A stretch of 64,000 bases of DNA, from contig OY783205.1 in assembly GCA_963678705.1 (NCBI GenBank), positions 24,543,034 to 24,607,033 on the forward strand, written 5' to 3'. Positions 57,146 to 64,000 of this stretch are shown here, piece by piece. How positions within the stretch are numbered: position 1 is the first letter of the stretch; every line of letters begins with the position of its first letter. The notes under the pieces were generated by a model, which saw only the letters and a program-made list of their open reading frames with translations, searched no databases and was not told the origin of the DNA. This DNA is from Panorpa germanica (lineage: Eukaryota; Arthropoda; Insecta; Mecoptera; Panorpidae). Position numbers and translations under genes: made by a program.

Positions 57146-57423
57146 GAATTGGAAAACGTATGAAATGTTTTGTAATATATGACGTCGGTGAAGTACGCAG
57201 TCGATTCGATGCAGTCGATTCGGACTAGTGGTGGAAATCAAAATTAATTCGGTGTTAAATCGAACTTTAAATTACATGGCTAATCGGAACATTTAAGCAA
57301 ATATTTAAGTGATAATAGACTGTAGAAGTATTAAGTAACTTAAATATTATTATATAATATATAAATTCACCAATTAGTGTCTTATATTGGTGTTTTAATA
57401 TAGGAAAATAAAACGCAAACGAA

Positions 57424-57737
57424 CATCTAAAACCTCATTATTTAATGATATTATTTTTTTATAAATAGGTTAATTAATATGTCCCTTAGGTAATTACAAA
57501 ATTTCAGCCGTAACTTATACTTATTTTCATCAAAAATTACAATTTAGTGAAACCATGTACAGTTCTGTTTCATATCTGTGCGGCAACTCATAAGAAGCTT
57601 AAAAATCTAAAAAAACCTCATTATTTAATGAAATTATTTTTTTATAAATAGGTTAATTAATATTTCCCTTAGGTAATTACAAAATTTCAAGCGTAACTTA
57701 TTCTTATTTTCTTCAAAAATTGCAATTTAGTGAAATC
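57424..57737 (+). repeat. Direct duplication of about 130 bp, period 183 bp
   Basis: The segments 57424-57555 and 57605-57737 share cctcattatttaatg, taggttaattaat, cccttaggtaattac and caatttagtgaaa blocks with few differences. The second copy runs directly into the retrotransposon remnant. It may be an LTR-like pair or a local tandem duplication. Confidence 0.75.
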
Positions 57738-58180
57738 TTTTTTCTTGTTCCGCTTTGTTCTCTGGGTCCTCCTCTTTATTCCTTGCCTGCTGCCAATAAT
57801 TCCTTTATCTCCTTTTGCTCTCTCTCTTCTCCTCTTCATCTACTTCCTTACACACTGTGCAGACTTTTCACTCTCCCTTTTTATAATATCTATTTCGCTT
57901 CTCTTTGAAGTCCATTCTGAGTCACGCTATTCTTTTTATATCTCTTCTGTCCGTCTTCTTTTATATTTCGGTTTCTCGATTCTTACTGCTGTACCTCTAC
58001 ATAACTTCCCACAGTTCCACCTCTATACTTCTCCTTTTTGTTTTTCCTCCTATTACCTCTTCTACTGTCATGCCGTTCTTTTCCGAGTAGTCCTTACTCT
58101 TTGTCATTCCTCCTGTGCTGGTCTCTTTCGTCTTCTTCTATTTATTACTTTCAGAATCATCCTTCTATATTATTAAACAC
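57735..58180 (-). pseudogene. Degraded non-LTR retrotransposon C-terminal region
   Basis: The minus strand encodes, across stops, RMDFKEKRNRYYKKGR followed by a Glu/Lys-rich stretch, aligning in layout with RFRLGIEEKGSRYW of the element at 35537. The 148-residue plus-strand frame over 57730-58176, rich in Leu/Phe/Ser, is its antisense and should not be annotated as a membrane protein. Confidence 0.5.
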
Positions 58181-58863
58181 AAAAGAAAAAGAACACATTC
58201 AATTTTACGATTTACAAAGTTTTAAATGTTCTTTTAAATTTATCAATACAAATTTATTATTAAGAATCTAGTACGTATACATAATATTATCAACCCCTGT
58301 TAAACTTTTGATGTGTATTGCACATTGTACAAACAACAAACTATTATAGTTCATAGAAATATTATTAAAACATTCCGTATACATAAAGTTTTTACTCTAA
58401 CAAGCCAAAGTACCGAGAAAATTGTTCTAGTAAACATTTAAAAAATGTAAATTCTTTTGTACAAGAAGAAAATATCTTTTTATTTAATATGAAAAGAAAA
58501 TTTACAAAACATAAAGTTTGCTATTTATATTTATGCTTCTGTGGGTTGCCATTTTGAATTCTTAACATTTTCTATAATACTAGGTTAGGTATTTTCATTT
58601 AAATTCTTTTTATTATGTTATTATTCTTGGCTAAAAATAATGATATTTTTTTTTTATGAAAATAATGTTAAATTTTTGTATGCAGTTTTGAATTGCGCGA
58701 GGTCGAACTGTCAGATTGGTCACAGTTTACTTTTTTTGAAACTAGGTTTATAATTTAATCGTTAATGAAATAAAAGAATAAGTGCTGACACATTTGGCAG
58801 TCTTATAACCCATTTTTCTATTACATATCTCAGTAAATAATTTGGTGAAGTGTCCTATTTTGT

Positions 58864-58983
58864 ATCAACTTTATCTTCATTTGTATTCCGACAGATGGAG
58901 TGGTTTCGGCATTTATAGCCGATAAAATAGACATTTCATATGAACAACTATGAGAAACTGAATTGTAAATGAACTCTTTCATG
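58864..58983 (+). repeat. Dispersed repeat shared with 18145-18263
   Basis: Second copy, roughly 80 percent alike by eye, 40 kb away in the same orientation. Confidence 0.65.
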
Positions 58984-60784
58984 ATAAAGAAAATCATACG
59001 CATCTTCAATATGATGGCAAAGTGACTCCAAAATGTTTACTGGGGTATTACATTTTTTAAGATATCAAAAATTGTATGTGCTGTTAAATTTTTTTTGCCT
59101 GGTTCCGGCTTCTTCTCTAAATGCTCTATTCATATCTCTTCATGATGGACAACCTTTGCAAAACCCATTTTCGTTAGTCTTCCTCTACATGCACTCATTC
59201 TTGCACCGCTGGCATACCTAGAAAAAGTTGCTTAACCGTTTTGTTTACAGTCCATTCGTTCTACAAGGCCTAGCAACTACAGATCCTTCTAAGTTCCATC
59301 TCAATATCCATTTCTTCATTTCTTGATATTTGTTCTTATTTTCCAAAGACTGTTTCGAACTGTTTCCCCAAATCTGTAAGAGATCACAATCGCTCTTCCT
59401 CAAAATCTAAGTTCTTGATTCTTGTCATCCGTTTAAGTTTTCGATGCAATGGGACATTTCGTTTGATCAAGCGAAGTCTGAGAGGAATCTCACATCAATT
59501 GATAGAAAATTGTTGTGGTTACATTTATTTAAAAATCGACGTGTAAAAAAGAAAATGTACAATTCTTCTATAATTTGGAGTGTACTTCAAAACCAAAGGG
59601 AAATTATGTTAAATAAAGGGGTCCATAATATTTAGAAACTCCATCCAGATATCAATTTTATAAATGGCGGAAATTTACATTTGTTAAATTATTGTTAAAA
59701 TATTTACATTTTCTTAAACGAATAATGAGACCATGTTTTCGAAAGCTTAATCAAAGCTATAAGGGCTCCTTCGATGTTTCCCTACTAAAGGGGTGCAGGA
59801 GAAGGGGAAGATATCTCTACTTCTCTTTATTAAATGAAGTATTTAATCGAGGTGTATTGTTTAGGCGTAATATGATTTGTGTTCAACTAATTTTTCTTAA
59901 TATATATTTCTTTTTTAAAAAAAATTTGCATAAATAGCTTCTTCACTGTATTTTCTTAAAAAGAGAAAACTTGAAAGTTTTTTGTTGTATTTCATTTCGC
60001 GCCCTTCTTGAATATATTTAAATAATTTATAAAAACCACAGAAGAAGAAGAAGAAAAAAAAAGTATACAAAGAATAACATTTTATAAAATTTATTACACC
60101 CTTAAAATTAAGGGGATATAAAGTTGTTAGGTTCTACTTTTAAAAAGATTAAATATTTTATGAATTTATGAATTAATTTTAAACAAAATTATAACTAAAA
60201 ATAAAGTTCTAGCTATAAATTTCAGTCCAGTGATTTATAATTAGTTCGGTGCGTCTCTGACGCAAAAAACAAAGTATTGTAATTAAATTCTTACTTTATG
60301 GGGATGAAATTAAGGGTAGGATATAATTTATATAGGGGTGTTATTCAGGTCTCAATAAAATGTGTTTAAAGTGACGTGAAAATTAGGTATATATTTGCTA
60401 CTTGAATTTATACGTTTATTTTGGGAAAATTAATATCGCTCATTAAAATATCAGGCTTTAATGAAGGAATATTTGCTTACTTTTCATTTTCACTGGAGAA
60501 AATTACATGAAAGGAAGATAAAATGCCAGGCTTATGTCTCTTTGTTTGCAGTGTGCAGGGTGCCAACCGCCAAATCGTAGTTTTGAGTAACATATGTATT
60601 AAAACAAATAAATTTCATAATTTATTGTCACGTCTTGTTACACCTTCCTCAATGGTGTGACGCCTTCTCATACTTTGTGGACCCTGCATGTTTCCCTTTC
60701 AATTTTAAGCAAACCTACTAATTCTTTATCTACTAAAAACATTGTCAATTTCCAACTAACAATATTCCAAGATAAAAAATAATC
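58984..60784. other. Region with small unassigned plus-strand frames
   Basis: Frames at 59033-59221, 59444-59635 and 59692-59937 have partly protein-like composition (a Lys/Arg/Leu-rich DQAKSERNLTSIDRKLLWL start, for example) but no motif I recognise, no splice logic and no context. They may be pieces of one decayed transposable element. I do not call them genes. Confidence 0.25.
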
Positions 60785-60925
60785 TTACAGTACAAGTTTC
60801 AAGCTTGCTAGCTTACTACAAATTAATTCCAAGGTTAATATTTTACCTCTCACATATAAATTGTAAAATAACGTCCAAGATTCAACTTGCTAGCGTGCCA
60901 TAAGCTAATTCAAGCGTTACATTTC
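60785..60925 (+). repeat. Two partial copies of the short dispersed motif
   Basis: The blocks caagcttgctagcttactac and caacttgctagcgtgccata lie about 90 bp apart, each followed by a diverged (a)gctaattcaag-type core. Confidence 0.5.
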
Positions 60926-62296
60926 TATTTTTTCTTGAAATGTCTTTAATTTTTTAATTATTTGTTAAAAATTACAGTTTATAAATATGGGAAACATTGA
61001 AAAATTCTTATCTATTGTTCTTTGAAAAGTAGTATAACAATCCCATCGATAAATTAGATCATAAAACAATTTATTCTCCTTAAAGAAACAATTCAATTGT
61101 TCAAAGTTATCACACAACAAATAAAATGCAAAATACAAAGAAATTTACACATTCTTTACGAAAGAAAAATAATAAATCTGTTGACATCAGTGTACTAGTT
61201 TGAAGTATTTGTCTACAGTACTTTAGTTCTATCTTTTTATTCCAAAATCACAATGAAGTGTTGACTTTTATGATTGTAATTTAACGAATATGTTCATAAA
61301 CATAAAATTCTCTTAAATAACAAAAATTCTCAAAAACTTTTACTAAGCGATGAAAATGACTGAACAAGAAAAGGTTGAAATTTTACGAACAAACTTTTAA
61401 TATTAGTTCATTTTATGACCGTATATATTTTATGATCATCATTTGGCAGCACCTGTATCCGTATGCATTCTGTTATATATATATACATATGTTACATTAT
61501 ATAAACATACAAACTCTCACAAATAAGATGGAGACACATTTTCTGTATCTTCTGCCTCATGCGCTAATCGATGTATCGCATATTCCATAGTAGCTACGTG
61601 CGCTGTGGAGAGCACGTAGAAGTTTCATTAATTTGGCATATAGAGATTAAGTTAATTCCTTGCAACTTCCTAAGTATACAATCAGTCCTGGTCGCTTGTG
61701 GTCATTATAGCTATTTCCATAGCATGAATAACGTCGTAACAAATAAATTTCAGTAAAAGGAGTTAACATAAAATAGTTCAGTCGATAAAGCAGTTAACTA
61801 TCATGTCAAAATAAACAGTACGGCCTTATAAACACATCAAATATATAATTAAACAATTCGTAAGACGGTCTGCTATGTTAATTTCTAATAATAGAAATAA
61901 AATTAGCACATAAACGTAACAAAAAACCGCGTAAAATACTTACAAGTGAAGTTACAAGTCATCGTGAAGATTTACGGGACGCTGGTGTATACAAAAAATG
62001 CGGGACAGTTGTTTTAAATATATTTACTACTCTATACAATGTAGATTCATTAAATTTATGGTATTATAAATGTAAATATATATATTTAAAACATTAATGT
62101 GTTTGAATTGTCATGAATTCTTAAAGAATAGGACTAAACAATGAGTGTTTTAAATGTTTCAGACATGTTAATTGTTCATTTAACTGTGATTTAAGGGTTC
62201 GTACATCTTAGACATTTTGTAACATTCTTTAGGTGCTTGTCGTTGTCTCCTTTGTGTGTTTGTTTTATTTTTAATGACTTTTTTCTTTTGTTTTAG

Positions 62297-62367
62297 GTCG
62301 TAACTATTTAAATAGTCTGGTGCAACATGCAGCAAACTTTGAGTTAGCAAGACTTATGGAATTTAAG
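62297..62367 (+). CDS. Candidate internal exon of an unidentified plus-strand gene
   Basis: A 71-nt stretch is bounded by a very strong acceptor (a long T/C tract ending gttttag) and the donor AAG|gtaaat. Only one frame is open, entered with 2 nt and leaving in phase 0. It encodes 23 residues starting RNYLNSLVQHAANFELARLM, which read like an amphipathic helix of a folded protein with ordinary codon use. No partner exon was found nearby, so the gene would extend out of the window or across long introns. The family is not recognised. It could also be an exon trapped in old repeat DNA, because a transposon-like terminus begins about 26 bp downstream of the donor. Confidence 0.38.
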
Positions 62368-62392
62368 GTAAATGACATTATAATATTCTTTA

Positions 62393-62420
62393 TAAACGGG
62401 CATCCATAAATTACGTCACA
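62393..62420. repeat. Transposon-like terminus motif
   Basis: The sequence gggcatccataaattacgtc, followed by acac, resembles termini of a DNA element widespread in arthropods, as I recall it. A second gtgtgacg-type word lies at 60655-60662. Not enough remains to class it. Confidence 0.3.
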
Positions 62421-62496
62421 CAAATCGCATGGTTATTTCCCCTCGTCCTCATTGTCCCGGTTTATCTTATAACACATCGCTCAATAAGTACGTAGA

Positions 62497-62665
62497 ATGA
62501 CATATAGATGGCGCCACAATTGACAAATCGATAAGATTTTTAGATAGTACCAAACTTCAAACGATTTATGTCAAAATTTCATGGCATTCGGGCCAGTAGT
62601 TTAAGAGATACAGGGATTTTAGTAACGCTACTTTTGTAACTTTAAAAACAATAGAAAAATCTGAA
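62497..62665 (+). mobile_element. Mariner 5' remnant
   Basis: Contains atagatggcgccacaattga, a tagatagtaccaaacttcaa block, acgctacttttgtaac and then aacaatagaaaaatctgaa, where intact insect mariners have the ATG of MEKSE. Here the start codon is changed to ATA. It pairs with 29165-29305. Confidence 0.65.
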
Positions 62666-64000
62666 GTAAAGAACTAAATCGGTTACAATGAGTTACGTTT
62701 ACTAAAAATAATATTAAAAATCGCTCGTCTGTTCATTTACGCCATCTATAAAGATGAACCACGCGATTAAATCCTCGCTAAGCGTGATCCGTTACCAAAC
62801 CTGTCTAGCAATCCTATATCTCAAAGAAAAACATTTTTTCTTTTATTTAAAATAACAATTTATACTCGTATTTTAAGTTCTACGATTTTCACAAATCTAA
62901 AACAATTTTCTATTTTTATCTCTTTTTGAAATGTCATATAAAATCTTTCTGTCAACTTCTTGTCGTTTCTTTTTTTTTATATTAGAAAATAGTTGACACA
63001 AAATAGGATGTAGCATGACTTGTATCACATTTGACGTAAGTCTGGTATTGCCATTTCGTAACTAGATAGATTAAAAAGGTTATAAAAGTATCTGTAAATA
63101 TCTACAGACGTTTAAAGTTGTATCATTTTCTGACGTAATTCTTGAATTATTTATTTTCTTTAAAATATATAATTATTTTTTTAAAGCTACCAACGCAACT
63201 TAAATCGATATGTCTTGGGTTGTAGGTCAGTATAGTAAATATGCTTTAAATAATAAATAACTATATAAACTTAATAAAACTTGAAATAGAGCAAGTTAAT
63301 GTATATATAGTACAGTATATCCGGTATTAGAAAGAGGTTATGACTAATCGTACATTTTGGGTAGGCAGCAATTTTTCATTATGTAAAAGAGTCAAACGTG
63401 AATTTAAATTTGATATTTCAAAGTGATGCATCGAAAAAAAAGTATACTTAGTTTTTCTTGTTTATCTTAAAAACTACAATTCTCACAAAATATTTATATA
63501 GAGCTTTTTTGTAGATAAAAATATTATTAACAACTTTCATTAATAACTTTTTGCTATAACTTTTATAATAAAAAAGTTATAAGCATAATAAATCTCTGTA
63601 TGTAAAATATACTTAAAAAAATGCCATATATTGTGAGACACCATCTGAAGTCCCACTCTCACTGTTTTTATATTTAATTTACTGTTTTTATTTAATATTG
63701 TAATCTAGATTTCAGGTTCACGTTTAAGCATTCCTTTTTACATTTGTGTTTTAATTTAAGTTTAGTTAATTTAGTTAGTGCGTATGCATCGTTAGTAATA
63801 TAAATTTTGACAGTTCGTCAAATTGTATGTGATATTACTATTTTTAATTAGAATTAGCAATAGAAATGATTTTCACTTCTATATTTTTTAAAAACTGACG
63901 TTAAACTTCTTTTAAAAGTAAATCGTACTGCATTTTGACAGATTGTCACATTTTGGAGGTTATAATATAATATGGTTTTTCTTAATTTAATATTTATAAT
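62666..64000. other. AT-rich flank, nothing recognised
   Basis: No frames or repeat termini of note. A small perfect-stem hairpin (ataactttt / aaaagttat) lies near 63553-63581. Confidence 0.4.

Noticed and set aside
57730-58176. 148-codon Leu/Phe/Ser-rich plus frame resembling a membrane protein
   Set aside because: Antisense of a Glu/Arg/Lys-rich degraded reverse-transcriptase region on the minus strand. Hydrophobicity is a by-product of the purine-rich opposite strand.
59033-59937. Three successive plus frames of 62, 63 and 81 codons as real genes
   Set aside because: No recognisable domain, no splice sites that link them, and base composition like the surroundings. At best they are decayed transposon pieces.
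60560-60655. Plus-strand open stretch after ctctttgtttgcag
   Set aside because: A good acceptor, but no donor, no partner exon and ambiguous frames (a 12-codon and a 35-codon option). It lies next to transposon-like words.
61943-61980. Possible minus-strand exon before a consensus gtaagtat donor
   Set aside because: All three frames contain a stop. A five-codon initial exon from an internal ATG is possible, but its phase does not fit the downstream exons.

Overview
The window is AT-rich eukaryotic nuclear DNA, very probably from an insect. The evidence is one spliced gene with introns of about 7 to 28 kb, mariner-type transposase remnants with the usual insect motifs, non-LTR retrotransposon ends, many miniature inverted-repeat elements and long (TA)n tracts. 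The insect order cannot be fixed. A tail resembling one I recall as widespread in insects (13529-13848) fits Lepidoptera but is not exclusive to them. Nothing looks bacterial, viral or organellar. No rRNA, tRNA or CRISPR array was recognised. Gene layer: one gene runs on the minus strand and only its 3' half is inside. Three exons are well supported: 49368-49480 (transmembrane segment), 20668-20875 (start of the cytoplasmic tail) and 11502-12359 (rest of the tail, with the stop). They join in phase at GT/AG borders and encode about 392 residues. A 48-nt exon at 56746-56793 would continue the extracellular side in the same phase. The product is a single-pass membrane protein with a proline-, serine- and acid-rich tail carrying SH3-, WW- and SH2-type short motifs, as in cell-surface guidance or adhesion receptors. 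The family was not identified. A possible plus-strand internal exon lies at 62297-62367 and a weaker open stretch at 18731-18875. Repeat layer: (a) seven copies of a roughly 550-660 bp inverted-repeat element with a 16-bp terminus, in both orientations, in two internal subfamilies. (b) Four copies of a roughly 650-750 bp family without obvious termini (2928-3610, 6235-6905, 24280-24955, 51060-51700). (c) A PIF/Harbinger-like MITE with TTA duplication (15493-16054) and a long-armed TTAA-flanked MITE (53769-54205). (d) Two further inverted-repeat elements (38604-39173, 56068-56473). (e) Pieces of non-LTR retrotransposons, one a 5'-truncated insertion with a 16-bp target duplication (419-725). 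(f) Mariner remnants, including two internally deleted copies, and two pogo-like termini. (g) A four-unit minisatellite of about 124 bp (22982-23477). Layout: 1-8.6 kb holds repeats downstream of the gene, 8.6-11.5 kb is repeat-poor AT-rich DNA next to the stop codon, 11.5-56.8 kb is the gene with TE-loaded introns, and 56.8-64 kb is further intron or 5' flank with TE debris and the plus-strand exon candidate. No new multi-gene system was found. The most rewarding items are the unplaced receptor-like gene, the seven-copy MITE family with its hairpin subfamily, and the new inverted-repeat elements.
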